50,435 nt of DNA. Origin: MedAcidi-G1 sp002713545 (GTDB lineage: Bacteria > Actinomycetota > Acidimicrobiia > Acidimicrobiales > MedAcidi-G1). The notes under the pieces are model-generated. The model made no database searches and was not told where the DNA came from. It saw nothing but the letters and a program-made list of their open reading frames with translations. This document shows positions 1-8,447 of the stretch, piece by piece (positions within the stretch are counted from its first letter, which is position 1; the number at the start of each line of letters is the position of its first letter). Made by a program: the position numbers and the translations under genes. The stretch lies in NCBI GenBank assembly GCA_964013895.1, contig CAXGYF010000010.1, positions 1 to 50,435 on the forward strand. Reading direction: 5' to 3'.

Positions 1-345
1 AAGGAAGTACTGATTAAAGAACGTGCAAGCTACTTGGGTAGCGCTGAAACTCTTGAAGCGGAAGCGGATCAGTTATTAGAGTACAGAGATCCTGGCGATG
101 TTCAGTTTGACGAGGAGTCAGGAAGAGGAGACACACTCGCGGTTGAGCGGGATCTGGATCTGGCGTTGAGTGCTCAAGCACGCGACGCCGTTGATGAAAT
201 TGATGCCGCCCTTGAAAGAATTAAAAACGGAAGCTATGGGGTTTGTTTGACTTCGGGTGAAGATATTCCTAAAGCGCGACTCGAGGCTATTCCTTGGGCT
301 TCAGAAAGAGTTGAGGTTAAAGCTGGAGGTTTAGGTCGACGCTGA
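1..345 (+). CDS. DksA/TraR-like protein with degenerate zinc finger (5' end cut off)
   Basis: The reading frame is open from base 1, so the gene starts upstream; the TTG at 34 is probably internal. The C-terminal part reads YGVC..SGEDIPKARLEAIPWA, the layout of the DksA/TraR C4 zinc finger (YGxCxxCGxxIPxxRLEAxP). Only the first of the four zinc cysteines remains; the second is Ser and the last pair is lost. An acidic, probably coiled-coil segment precedes it. DksA-type proteins act in the secondary channel of RNA polymerase; whether this one does is unknown. It stops 15 nt before the lspA ATG, and DksA-like genes directly upstream of lspA are common in actinobacteria. It could instead be a DksA-derived protein with another role. 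Confidence 0.75.
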   Translation, partial: KEVLIKERASYLGSAETLEAEADQLLEYRDPGDVQFDEESGRGDTLAVERDLDLALSAQARDAVDEIDAALERIKNGSYGVCLTSGEDIPKARLEAIPWASERVEVKAGGLGRR

Positions 346-360
346 AAGGTGGTTGAGGTA

Positions 361-822
361 ATGGGAATTCGAAAATCTCTAACCGCTGTTCTTTTAGCAA
401 CCCTCTTCTTGGATCAACTTAGTAAATGGTTGATCTTAGAACATTTGACAAATGGAAAAGTCATTGAATTATTCTGGACTCTTCAAATGCGTTTGGTGCG
501 CAATTCAGGTATCTCTTTTGGAAAGGGTAGTGAGTTAGGTCAACTGGTCTCGATTGTTGTTTTTGTTGTCATAGCTATTCTTATAAAAGTTGCACTTAGT
601 GCTAAAGATAATCGAACCTCGGTGCTGTATGGTCTGATAATTGGAGGCGCATTAGGGAATCTTTGTGACCGGATTTTTCGAAGTTCAGATGGTTTTCTGA
701 AAGGCGAAGTCGTCGACTTTATTGACTTTCAATGGTGGCCTGTTTTCAATGTTGCAGATTCAGCAGTGGTAGTTGGTTGCTTATTGCTTCTATTAAACGG
801 ATTGTATTTTGAACGAATTTAA
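361..822 (+). CDS. lspA: Lipoprotein signal peptidase (signal peptidase II)
   Basis: This is an inner-membrane aspartyl protease that removes the signal peptide of prolipoproteins after diacylglyceryl transfer. The catalytic Asp pair is visible: D103 in GNLCDRI and D133 in FNVADSA. The family motifs DQLSKW near the N terminus and VRNSGISFG are also present. There are four hydrophobic membrane segments, and 153 aa is the usual size. The ATG at 361 is chosen because AAAGGTGG lies 8 nt upstream; a GTG at 349 in the same frame would add four residues. The 3' end overlaps the rluD start by 14 nt, implying translational coupling. A DUF3105 lipoprotein at 34.9-35.4 kb is a possible substrate. Confidence 0.95.
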   Translation: MGIRKSLTAVLLATLFLDQLSKWLILEHLTNGKVIELFWTLQMRLVRNSGISFGKGSELGQLVSIVVFVVIAILIKVALSAKDNRTSVLYGLIIGGALGNLCDRIFRSSDGFLKGEVVDFIDFQWWPVFNVADSAVVVGCLLLLLNGLYFERI

Positions 823-1741
823 TGAAGTTGTCCCTGATTCATTGGAAGGCGAAAGACTTGATCGTTTACTCGCATTTATAGGGAATATAAGTAGAAGTGA
901 GGCGTCAAATATTATTAAGGGTGGGGAAGTTCTGATAAATGGGAAAGTGGTTACGCGTCCTTCATTTAAAGTTACGCTTGGAAATCTTGTTGAGTTTTCG
1001 ATCCGAGACAGCGAAGAGCTGCCTGAGATCGAGGCAGATTCCTCTATAAATTTTGAAATAATTCATTCTGATATTGATTTTTTGGTAGTTGATAAACCCG
1101 CAGGTTTAGTGGTTCACCCTGGGGCTGGGAATTCGTCGGGAACTTTAGTTAATGGACTTTTGGCGCTAAGCCCTAATATCAGAGACGTAGGAGAGAAAAA
1201 CAGACCGGGTGTAATTCACCGTCTTGATAAAGGCACTTCGGGACTCTTGCTTACAGCTAATACAAATGAGGGATACCAATTTTTTGTCAACGAGTTGTCG
1301 GAGCGCAAAATAAAAAGGGTTTATCAGGCTTTAGTGTGGGGAGTTCCAGAAGGCCCAGAGGGAATCATCGATGCACCCATAGGAAGATCGAGTAAAAATA
1401 GAAAAAAAATGGCGATTGTGGCAAAAGGAAAAAATGCAATAACTACTTATAAGTTAAAGGAGAGTTGGCCTTCCAGTAATGTCTCTTTGTTGGAATTGGA
1501 ACTTGAAACTGGGCGAACTCATCAGATCCGAGTCCATCTTTCTTCCATCGGAAATCCAGTAGTAGGTGATGATCTTTATGGTAGTAATCGGAAACACCTA
1601 ACTCTTCGAAGACCCTTTTTGCATGCAAGTAAGTTATTTTTTGAACATCCGCGTACTGGAAGTGACTGTAAATTTGAGTCTCCTTTACCGGAAGATTTAA
1701 AAAATTTATTAGCTGATATTCAGTCAAATGAGAATCTATAA
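809..1741 (+). CDS. rluD: 23S rRNA pseudouridine synthase, RluD/RluA family
   Basis: It isomerises uridines in 23S rRNA. An N-terminal S4 RNA-binding domain (residues about 13-65, beginning GERLDRLLAFIG) is followed by the RluA-type catalytic domain, with catalytic D140 in the signature HRLDKGTSGLLL. A later GRTHQIRVHLSSIG motif is also characteristic. The length of 310 aa fits the family. It begins at a TTG inside lspA; no in-frame ATG is nearby. The lspA-rluD order is common in actinobacteria (Rv1539-Rv1540 in M. tuberculosis). The family is certain; RluD rather than a sister specificity is inferred from context. Confidence 0.93.
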   Translation: MNEFNEVVPDSLEGERLDRLLAFIGNISRSEASNIIKGGEVLINGKVVTRPSFKVTLGNLVEFSIRDSEELPEIEADSSINFEIIHSDIDFLVVDKPAGLVVHPGAGNSSGTLVNGLLALSPNIRDVGEKNRPGVIHRLDKGTSGLLLTANTNEGYQFFVNELSERKIKRVYQALVWGVPEGPEGIIDAPIGRSSKNRKKMAIVAKGKNAITTYKLKESWPSSNVSLLELELETGRTHQIRVHLSSIGNPVVGDDLYGSNRKHLTLRRPFLHASKLFFEHPRTGSDCKFESPLPEDLKNLLADIQSNENL

Positions 1742-1768
1742 CTTGATAGCAGTTTTAGCCCGTTAAGT

Positions 1769-1780
1769 TAATTTAATATT
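1769..1780 (+). promoter_or_regulatory. Leaderless-type promoter of the phosphatase gene
   Basis: The -10-like hexamer TAATTT (1769-1774) is followed by exactly 6 nt and the ATG at 1781, with no Shine-Dalgarno. This is the leaderless arrangement known from actinobacteria. A TTGATA at 1743 is 20 nt upstream, which is too far for a convincing -35. Confidence 0.4.
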
Positions 1781-2866
1781 ATGGAACCTGTATTCCCCGA
1801 TTACTCAAATTGTTGCGTGAGCAGATTAATGCCGGCTCTGTTGGGTGTGTCCGATGAACCTTCATGCTTTTCTGATGACATCTTTCTAGCGAAGAGTATT
1901 GTGCTTTTAGTTCTTGATGGATTGGGCTGGGAGCAGTTTCAGGATAATAAGAAAATTTTTCCCGTTTTATCTGAGTTTTCTGAGCAGCTCATAACCACTG
2001 TTGCACCTAGCACAACGGCTACGGCGTTAACTTCTATCACTACTGGAGCGCCACCTGGTGAGCACGGAATAGTGGGGTATCGAATACCCGTAGAAGGAAA
2101 AATTTTAAATTCTTTGAGATGGTCAACTGGAAATAATTTAGCCAAGCCCGATCCTTATCAATTTCAATTGATGCCAGTTTTCGATAATCAACAACCAAAA
2201 GTTGTTAGTTCTGCCGAACATGAGGGCTCGGGTTTTTCTAAAGCGCATTTAAGAGATTCCAGATTTTCGGGTTATAGAAATCGAAATGAATTAGTTGATT
2301 TAGTTGTTGAATCAGTAGCTAATTTTGAACCTTTTGTTTATGCGTATTGGGACGGGGTTGATCGGACAGCCCACGAGTTTGGTTTTACTGATAAGTACTT
2401 TGGTGAACTTAATGAATGCGACTTAATGATTGATGCATTGTTGCGACGGTTGCCTGCGAACGTAGCTTTGGTAGTGACTTCGGATCATGGTCAGGTGGAA
2501 GTGGCTGACCGGATGATAGAACTCACAGCGGATATAAAAAATCTTGTCGCAAAGCAAAGTGGGGAAGCAAGGTTCCGTTGGTTGCATGCAGTGCCTGGCG
2601 CGGAGAAAGACTTAACACAGATGGCTAAAGAAACTTTTAAAGATTCGGCCTGGGTCATGTCCAAAAAGGAAACTATAGATGCTGGATTATTTGGACCCAT
2701 AGTGAGTGAAACAGTTAGGAGGCGTTTGGGGGACGTTGCTTTAATTGCGCGTGAAAAAGTAGGATTCACCGACCCCGCTGAAAAGATGCCTTTTCAACTT
2801 ATTACAAGACACGGCTCGTTAACTAAAGAAGAGATGCATGTTCCTCTTTTGTCGACTGTCACCTGA
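1781..2866 (+). CDS. Alkaline-phosphatase-superfamily phosphodiesterase/pyrophosphatase
   Basis: It belongs to the type I phosphodiesterase/nucleotide pyrophosphatase branch of the alkaline phosphatase superfamily. Metal-binding and catalytic motifs appear in order: D46 in LVLDGLGW, the Thr nucleophile region APSTTATAL (about residues 76-83), D194/H198 in WDGVDRTAHEFG, D235-H236 in TSDHGQ, and a late RHGS histidine. This is a complete two-metal site. There is no signal peptide or membrane segment, so a cytoplasmic enzyme is likely, in contrast to secreted family members. The substrate is unknown: a nucleotide, phosphodiester or phospholipid headgroup is possible. It appears to have its own promoter and precedes pafE. 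Confidence 0.85.
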   Translation: MEPVFPDYSNCCVSRLMPALLGVSDEPSCFSDDIFLAKSIVLLVLDGLGWEQFQDNKKIFPVLSEFSEQLITTVAPSTTATALTSITTGAPPGEHGIVGYRIPVEGKILNSLRWSTGNNLAKPDPYQFQLMPVFDNQQPKVVSSAEHEGSGFSKAHLRDSRFSGYRNRNELVDLVVESVANFEPFVYAYWDGVDRTAHEFGFTDKYFGELNECDLMIDALLRRLPANVALVVTSDHGQVEVADRMIELTADIKNLVAKQSGEARFRWLHAVPGAEKDLTQMAKETFKDSAWVMSKKETIDAGLFGPIVSETVRRRLGDVALIAREKVGFTDPAEKMPFQLITRHGSLTKEEMHVPLLSTVT

Positions 2867-2890
2867 TTTAGGTTTATTCGCCTAAAGTCA
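2864..2890 (+). terminator. Hairpin after the phosphatase gene, weak terminator candidate
   Basis: TTTAGG (2867-2872) pairs with CCTAAA (2881-2886) around an 8-nt loop. TGA and TCA extend the stem across one bulged base. There is no clear T-run, so termination is uncertain. Confidence 0.3.
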
Positions 2891-2909
2891 TTATTAAGTA
2901 AGGAGAAAA

Positions 2910-3380
2910 ATGACAGAGCCTTTAGAACCCGAAATTTTAACTGAAGAAACAGAGGAAAAACAGAATGAATCTGTTGAGCAGCCAGCAAAGGTTGTGCGCG
3001 TTGGAACAATGATGCGTCAACTTCTGGAAGAGGTGAAGTCTTCCTCGCTCGATGAGCAGAGTAGGGAACGGTTGAAGGAAATATATCAGTCCTCTATTAC
3101 AGAGTTGGGCTCTGCATTGTCTGATGACCTGCGAGAGGAGCTTGACAGACTCGCTTCCCCGTTTGACTCCGATACTTCACCTAGTAATGACGAACTTCGT
3201 ATAGCTCAAGCACAGCTAGTTGGCTGGTTAGAAGGTCTAATTCAAGGTATACAGGCGGCAATGTTTGCCCATCAATTTATGACTGCCTCCCAGTTAGGAG
3301 ATTCTCAACCTGGAATGCTGAACCCTGCTGGAGGAGAGAACTCTGATTTAAGTGAAGATAGACCTGGAAATTATTTGTAG
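2910..3380 (+). CDS. bpa: Bacterial proteasome activator, Bpa/PafE family
   Basis: It matches the Bpa/PafE family (Rv3780 in M. tuberculosis; DUF2587), which forms a ring that docks on the 20S proteasome and opens its gate without ATP. The core (residues about 29-125) has the family pattern: VGTMMRQLLEEV, then SSITELGSALSDDLREEL, then LRIAQAQLVGWLEGLIQGIQ. The last residues, GNYL, correspond to the GQYL (HbYX-like) proteasome-docking motif. The first 28 residues are acidic and low-complexity. A strong Shine-Dalgarno, AAGGAGA, lies 5 nt before the ATG. It ends 5 nt before dnaE, an unusual neighbour. It implies a 20S proteasome elsewhere in the genome. Confidence 0.92.
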   Translation: MTEPLEPEILTEETEEKQNESVEQPAKVVRVGTMMRQLLEEVKSSSLDEQSRERLKEIYQSSITELGSALSDDLREELDRLASPFDSDTSPSNDELRIAQAQLVGWLEGLIQGIQAAMFAHQFMTASQLGDSQPGMLNPAGGENSDLSEDRPGNYL

Positions 3381-3385
3381 AACTC

Positions 3386-6300
3386 ATGTCGGCTTCCTTT
3401 ACTCATCTTCACGTTCATACAGAGTATTCACTTCTGGATGGAGCTGCTCGGGTCGGAGAGTTAGTTAAGGCTGCATCGGATGATGGTCAGAAAGCTTTAG
3501 GAATAACAGACCATGGAAACATGTACGGCATTTTAGATTTTTATCGTGCATGTAGAAATAATGACGTCAAACCGATAATTGGTACTGAGGCCTACATGGC
3601 GCATGAAACTCGTTTTGAACGTTTTTCTCGTAGAGGACGTGTAGATGATTCTGGGGGTGAGACCGAGACGGGACAAAAAATCATGTACCACCTAACACTT
3701 TTAGCTGAAAACAATATCGGTTATAAAAATATGATTCAGCTTGCTAGTAGAGCCTTTTTAGAAGGCTATTACTACAAGCCCCGAGTTGATTGGGAGGTTC
3801 TTGAGGATCACAGTGAAGGAGTAATTGCTACTACTGGGTGTTTAGGCGGGCATGTCTTGCAGTCACTATTGCGAGATGATTTTCAAGGCGCTTTAGACAA
3901 AGCAGGCCGACTTCAAGAGATTTTTGGTCGAGGTAATTTATTTGTCGAATTGCAAGATCAAGGTTTGCCTGAACAGATTAGAACAAACCCTGGTTTAGTT
4001 AAAATAGCAAAGGAGATCGGGGCTCCAATCGTTGCCACTAATGATTCTCATTATGTGAAGCAAGAAGATTCTCATGCGCACGATGCATTATTGTGTGTTC
4101 AAACTGGTTGCGTCATGAGTGATCCAAATCGTTTCAAATTTCATGGAGATCAGCACTATCTTAAATCAGCAAATGAGATGCGACGTCTCTTTAGTGAACT
4201 GCCAGACGCGTGTGACAATACACTTGTAATTGCCGAACGATGCAATGTTGAAATTGAGTTTGGAAACCCACAACTACCGGATTTTCCATTACCAGATGGA
4301 TTCGATTCTGCCGATTCTTATCTTTCACACTTGACACTAAATGGTGCTAAGGAGCGCTGGGGTGAACCGCTCTTAGATGAAATTTCTGATCGAATTGTCT
4401 ATGAACTCCGAACAATAAGTGACATGGGTTTTTCAGCATATTTTTTGATTACTTGGGATTTGATACGTTACGCGCGCGAAAGAGGAATACGAGTGGGACC
4501 TGGAAGAGGGAGTGCAGTTGGTTGCGCTGTATCTTTTTGCCTTGGTATTACAGATTTAGACCCGATAAAACATGACTTACTTTTTGAAAGATTTCTAAAT
4601 CCTGATCGAATAAGCATGCCAGATATTGATATGGATTTCGATTCACGTTACAGAGATGAAATTATTCGCTACGCAGCAGATAAATATGGACGAGACCATG
4701 TGGCACAAATAGTAACTTTCTCTCAAATAAAAGCGAGAGCAGCTGTTAGAGATGCAGCCAGAGTATTAGGTCACCCCTATGCAATCGGGGACCGAATCGC
4801 TAAAGCAATGCCTCCTTTAGTTCTAGGTCGTGACACCCCAATATCAGCATGTATGGAAGAAATAGATGGATATAGCGATGGGTACAAGATGGCTGCTGAC
4901 TTAAGAAGTATGTACTCAGCAGATCCTGACGTTAAACAAATAGTCGACGTGGCACGTGGTCTAGAAGGGCTTAGACGTCAAGATGGGATTCATGCCGCAG
5001 CAGTTGTGATTACAAAAGATCCACTTACAGATTACTTACCTATTCAAAGAAAGCCGGAATCAGGGCAAGAACCTGAAGAAGCTCCAATCGTCACTCAATA
5101 CGACATGTATGGAGTGGAAGATCTAGGACTTCTGAAAATGGATTTTTTAGGTTTGCGAAATCTGGATGTAATAACGGACACTCTCGATTTGATCAAATCA
5201 ACAAGGAATTTTGAATTAGATATTGACGTAGTTGAACTAGATGACAAAAAAACATTCCAAATGCTTTCAAAGGGTGATTCGATCGGGGTTTTCCAACTGG
5301 AATCTGGACCTATACGTAGTTTGATGCGTTCTTTGAATCCGACTTCTTTTGATGATGTCGCTGCATTGGTAGCTCTTTATAGACCGGGACCGATGGCAGC
5401 AAATATGCACAACGATTACGCAGATAGAAAAAATGGGAGGAAAAGCGTCTCTTATTTCCATCCAGACGCAGGCTCTCTTTTAAGCGATACTTACGGGTTG
5501 ATGATTTATCAAGAGTCAGTTATGCGAGTAGCGCAGAAATTTGCTGGGTATTCACTAGCTCAAGCTGACAATTTAAGAAAAGCATGTGGCAAAAAAGATC
5601 GTGCGCTGATGAAGAAAGAGCGGGAGGGATTTTTAAGTGGATGCTCTAAAACCGGGTATGACTCAGATTTAGCAGAAGAACTTTTCGACATTATAGAACA
5701 GTTTGCTGACTACGCTTTTAACAAAAGTCATGCTTATGGCTATGGGTTGGTTGCCTATCAAACTGCTTTTCTAAAAGCCAATTATCCGGTTGAATATTTA
5801 TCTGCTTTGTTGACAAGCGTTAAATCAAATTTAGACAAAGCAGCAATTTATTTAAATGAGTGCCGTCTGTTGGGTATAGAGGTAACTGTTCCTGCTATCA
5901 ATCTAGCTCACAGTTCTTTTACACCAATTCCAGACTTAGGTGAAAGTGGAGATAAGGCAAAGATAGTTTTCGGTCTTTCAGCAATTCGTAATGTAGGCGA
6001 TGGTTTAGTTGATTTGATAGTGCAAGAACGAGATAAAGCTGGACCCTTTGAAGATTTCAATAATTTCTTGGAGCGTTGTGACACCTCAGTTTTGAACAAA
6101 AGAACAGTCGAGTCACTAATTAAAGCAGGAGCTTTTGACAGTTTTGGACACCCTAGACAGGGGTTGCTGGAAGTGCATGAAGAGCTTATAAGTCTTACAG
6201 TTTCACGTCGCAGGGAACACGACATGGGTGTACTTTCACTGTTTGGAGATGCAGAAAGTGGGCCGGTTTTTGATGAACGTCCCGAAATACCTGACATAGA

Positions 6301-6928
6301 GTTCGATAAATCTCAGAAACTTACTTTCGAAAAAGAAATGTTGGGTTTGTATGTATCTGACCATCCGCTAAAGGGTTATGAGAATGCTTTAGCGCGCAAA
6401 ACTGATTCGAAGATTATTGAACTCCGTGAATTAGAAGACGGTGGGTTTGTTACCGCCGGAGGAGTAGTAACAAACCTTTCAAAGCGTTGGACTCGTCGAG
6501 GAGACTTGATGGCAACATTTGACCTAGAAGATTTGAGCTCATCAATAGAAGTAATGGTTTTTCCAAAATCTATGACGGAGCATGGGCACAAGCTTTTAGA
6601 CGACTCTGTTCTTCTTGTTAAAGGTCGGCTCGATTCACGAGAAGACTCACCCAAGTTGATTTGCTCGGAGTTGGAAACCTTCGAAACTTCAACTGCTAAT
6701 TTGGGCCAGTCAATTCAGGTTGACTTACCTCTAGGAAAAGTAAATGAGCAAACAATTTCTGAAATTAAACAACTTCTAAATAATTATCCTGGTGATGTAA
6801 AAGTTTTTTTTCGTCTTGGTGATCGTCAATTGCTTAGACTCACTGACGATTTTTCTGTAGATCCGAGCAACGGTTTAATTGCAGAACTTCGCATTTTACT
6901 GGGAGTCGACTCAGTTTCTTTCATTTGA
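3386..6928 (+). CDS. dnaE: DNA polymerase III alpha subunit, DnaE1 type
   Basis: This is the replicative DNA polymerase catalytic subunit, 1180 aa. The N-terminal PHP domain keeps all nine metal ligands known from mycobacterial DnaE1 (H9, H11, D18, H43, E68, H102, C152, D220, H222 here). It is therefore expected to be an active 3'-5' proofreading exonuclease. Polymerase aspartates are D413 and D415 (MPDIDMDFD) and D586 (KMDFLGL). A helix-hairpin-helix region and an OB fold (AGGVVTNLSKRWTRRGDLMATF) follow. The ATG at 3386 lies 5 nt after bpa, so the two are probably co-transcribed. A terminator-like hairpin follows the stop codon. Confidence 0.97.
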   Translation: MSASFTHLHVHTEYSLLDGAARVGELVKAASDDGQKALGITDHGNMYGILDFYRACRNNDVKPIIGTEAYMAHETRFERFSRRGRVDDSGGETETGQKIMYHLTLLAENNIGYKNMIQLASRAFLEGYYYKPRVDWEVLEDHSEGVIATTGCLGGHVLQSLLRDDFQGALDKAGRLQEIFGRGNLFVELQDQGLPEQIRTNPGLVKIAKEIGAPIVATNDSHYVKQEDSHAHDALLCVQTGCVMSDPNRFKFHGDQHYLKSANEMRRLFSELPDACDNTLVIAERCNVEIEFGNPQLPDFPLPDGFDSADSYLSHLTLNGAKERWGEPLLDEISDRIVYELRTISDMGFSAYFLITWDLIRYARERGIRVGPGRGSAVGCAVSFCLGITDLDPIKHDLLFERFLNPDRISMPDIDMDFDSRYRDEIIRYAADKYGRDHVAQIVTFSQIKARAAVRDAARVLGHPYAIGDRIAKAMPPLVLGRDTPISACMEEIDGYSDGYKMAADLRSMYSADPDVKQIVDVARGLEGLRRQDGIHAAAVVITKDPLTDYLPIQRKPESGQEPEEAPIVTQYDMYGVEDLGLLKMDFLGLRNLDVITDTLDLIKSTRNFELDIDVVELDDKKTFQMLSKGDSIGVFQLESGPIRSLMRSLNPTSFDDVAALVALYRPGPMAANMHNDYADRKNGRKSVSYFHPDAGSLLSDTYGLMIYQESVMRVAQKFAGYSLAQADNLRKACGKKDRALMKKEREGFLSGCSKTGYDSDLAEELFDIIEQFADYAFNKSHAYGYGLVAYQTAFLKANYPVEYLSALLTSVKSNLDKAAIYLNECRLLGIEVTVPAINLAHSSFTPIPDLGESGDKAKIVFGLSAIRNVGDGLVDLIVQERDKAGPFEDFNNFLERCDTSVLNKRTVESLIKAGAFDSFGHPRQGLLEVHEELISLTVSRRREHDMGVLSLFGDAESGPVFDERPEIPDIEFDKSQKLTFEKEMLGLYVSDHPLKGYENALARKTDSKIIELRELEDGGFVTAGGVVTNLSKRWTRRGDLMATFDLEDLSSSIEVMVFPKSMTEHGHKLLDDSVLLVKGRLDSREDSPKLICSELETFETSTANLGQSIQVDLPLGKVNEQTISEIKQLLNNYPGDVKVFFRLGDRQLLRLTDDFSVDPSNGLIAELRILLGVDSVSFI

Positions 6929-6964
6929 CTTCCAAGACTTGCAAGAAGTAATTCGGTGGGGTTG

Positions 6965-6982
6965 GGATACTGCTCAGTATCC
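6965..6982 (+). other. Perfect short inverted repeat after dnaE
   Basis: GGATACTG (6965-6972) and CAGTATCC (6975-6982) are exact reverse complements; as RNA this is a 7-bp stem with loop GCTC. It sits 36 nt after the dnaE stop and directly before two alternative hairpins that share an arm. Confidence 0.5.
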
Positions 6983-6983
6983 G

Positions 6984-7036
6984 GCAGGATGGATGTCCTG
7001 CTGATAAAGAGATTTTCAGCAGGTTTGCTTGTTTTT
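6984..7036 (+). terminator. Rho-independent terminator of dnaE with an alternative competing hairpin
   Basis: CCTGCTGA (6997-7004) pairs with TCAGCAGG (7016-7023), followed by a T-rich stretch to 7036, a terminator form. An upstream arm, GCAGGA (6984-6989), can instead pair with TCCTGC (6996-7001). The two stems are mutually exclusive, as in an attenuator. Confidence 0.6.
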
Positions 7037-7071
7037 AGAGACTAATTATTGGAAACGGGGGCTGGGTTTCG

Positions 7072-7740
7072 ATGACTATAGAGGTCGAAACGAAAGATTG
7101 CAGCATGCTAGGTGATGCTGAACTCGAAGAGATGACGGAACTTTGCGCCGAAGGCCCGAATCCTTTTGGAATAGGACTAATTTCGAAACAAACTGAAGAA
7201 TGGGTGTTGTGTACGACCACACGTGAAAATGGTCGATTAAAAGGTTTTTCTTTTTTCACACTTGAGAGAATTGGTGGAACACCTAGCGTGATAATAGGTC
7301 TTTCCTCTATTAGTCGAACGAGTAAACGAGACACAGTTTTAAAAGCAATTGTTACGGAGCATCTCCGCAGAGCAGTTTTGGCTTTCCCAGACGAAGATGT
7401 TGTTATGGGGGCTCGATTAAACGATCCTTCCGGTTTTGAAGCGTTTAAGTCATTAACTGGAGTAGCTCCTGCTCCTAACGTGAAAGAAACTGGTGAAGAT
7501 CGTGCATGGGGAAAACGGCTTGTGAAGCGTTACGGAATGTCATCTCTTTCTTACGATGAACATAAATTCATCGCAAAGGGGTCTGAAGAAACAGCTTGCG
7601 TGGTAGATCACACCAGTCTTAGGCCTGAAAAAATAGACTCAGATATTGCTGCCTTCTTTAAACCACTTAATTTGAAACGTGGAGATGTTTTAATTGCTTA
7701 CGGTTGGGCGATGGCTGAAGACCTCGAAAAGTTGGTCTAA
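7072..7740 (+). CDS. Conserved-looking protein of unknown function, possible GNAT-like fold
   Basis: I do not recognise this 222-aa protein with certainty. It is soluble with no signal peptide or membrane segment. The central part (residues about 45-130) alternates strands and helices, with FSFFTLERIGGTPSVIIGLSS followed by a long helix and a GAR..DPSGFEAFKSL segment. This is reminiscent of an acyltransferase (GNAT) fold, but there is no clear acetyl-CoA signature. The C-terminal third (DHTSLRPEKIDSDIAAFFKPL) is separate. The ATG at 7072 has only a weak upstream purine run. Its 3' end overlaps the nitroreductase frame by 47 nt, so the two are likely translated together. Confidence 0.6.
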   Translation: MTIEVETKDCSMLGDAELEEMTELCAEGPNPFGIGLISKQTEEWVLCTTTRENGRLKGFSFFTLERIGGTPSVIIGLSSISRTSKRDTVLKAIVTEHLRRAVLAFPDEDVVMGARLNDPSGFEAFKSLTGVAPAPNVKETGEDRAWGKRLVKRYGMSSLSYDEHKFIAKGSEETACVVDHTSLRPEKIDSDIAAFFKPLNLKRGDVLIAYGWAMAEDLEKLV

Positions 7741-8380
7741 CAGCTCTAAAAAAAATTCAGAAAATTCAGTTGCATTTGCCTTAAGCAAAAGGAGATCTTG
7801 CCGATCTTTTACTGACCGCAAACCTCCAAAGGGCCTTATTCTTGATTTGATTGATAAAGCGCGCAGAACACCAACAGCTGGAAATTCACAGGGAGTTGAG
7901 TTTCTCTTACTGGAGGAAAAGTCGTTAGTAAATGATTTTTGGGGAGTTTCATTTCTTGGGAAAGATAGAAGCGATTTTTCTTTCCCCGGTTTGTTCAACG
8001 CACCAGTTTTGGTAATCCCGTTTGGGGTCCCTTCTCTGTATGTCGAAAGATACAAGGAAGATGATAAAAGTTATACAAATCTTGGCGATGATGCAAAGGA
8101 ATGGAAAGTTCCTTACTGGTTGACTGATGCGGCATTCGCAACTATGGCACTCCAATTGTTGGCAATTGAAAATCAGTTAGAAACTTGTTTCATAGGGTTA
8201 TTTGATAGAGAAGAAAGAATAAAGGAACATTTCTCTATTCCGGAGACGTACCAAGCATTAGGAGTATTGATTATGGGTTATCCCGATAAAGAAGAAGCGG
8301 CACGTGGACGCTCACAAAAACGTAAAAGAAGATCCTTAAGCGAAGTAGTACATCGTGGCAGTTGGCGATCTCCACTGTGA
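7694..8380 (+). CDS. Nitroreductase-family FMN oxidoreductase
   Basis: It resembles the nitroreductase family, dimeric FMN enzymes that reduce nitro groups, quinones or other acceptors with NAD(P)H. ALSKRRSCRSFTDRKPP (from about residue 29) is the FMN-phosphate-binding RRSxRxF region, and ARRTPTAGNSQGVEF fits the next conserved block. The C terminus has ALGVLIMGYPDKE, the usual final strand. The only conventional start in frame before the domain is a TTG at 7694, inside the preceding gene. The true start may be nearer residue 25 through a rare codon, or translation may be coupled. The substrate is unknown; nearby lipid and quinone genes give no clear clue. Confidence 0.8.
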   Translation: MLTVGRWLKTSKSWSNSSKKNSENSVAFALSKRRSCRSFTDRKPPKGLILDLIDKARRTPTAGNSQGVEFLLLEEKSLVNDFWGVSFLGKDRSDFSFPGLFNAPVLVIPFGVPSLYVERYKEDDKSYTNLGDDAKEWKVPYWLTDAAFATMALQLLAIENQLETCFIGLFDREERIKEHFSIPETYQALGVLIMGYPDKEEAARGRSQKRKRRSLSEVVHRGSWRSPL

Positions 8381-8447
8381 AAAACTTTATTAATCTTAGA
8401 TATGATCGTGATAGTGAATAATTGAAGAATGGCTAGGTGTTTTTGAG

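Noticed and set aside
5908..6297. Long leftward open frames inside dnaE, such as this 129-aa one
   Set aside because: They are Ser/Arg-rich antisense shadows of a conserved coding frame without start signals.
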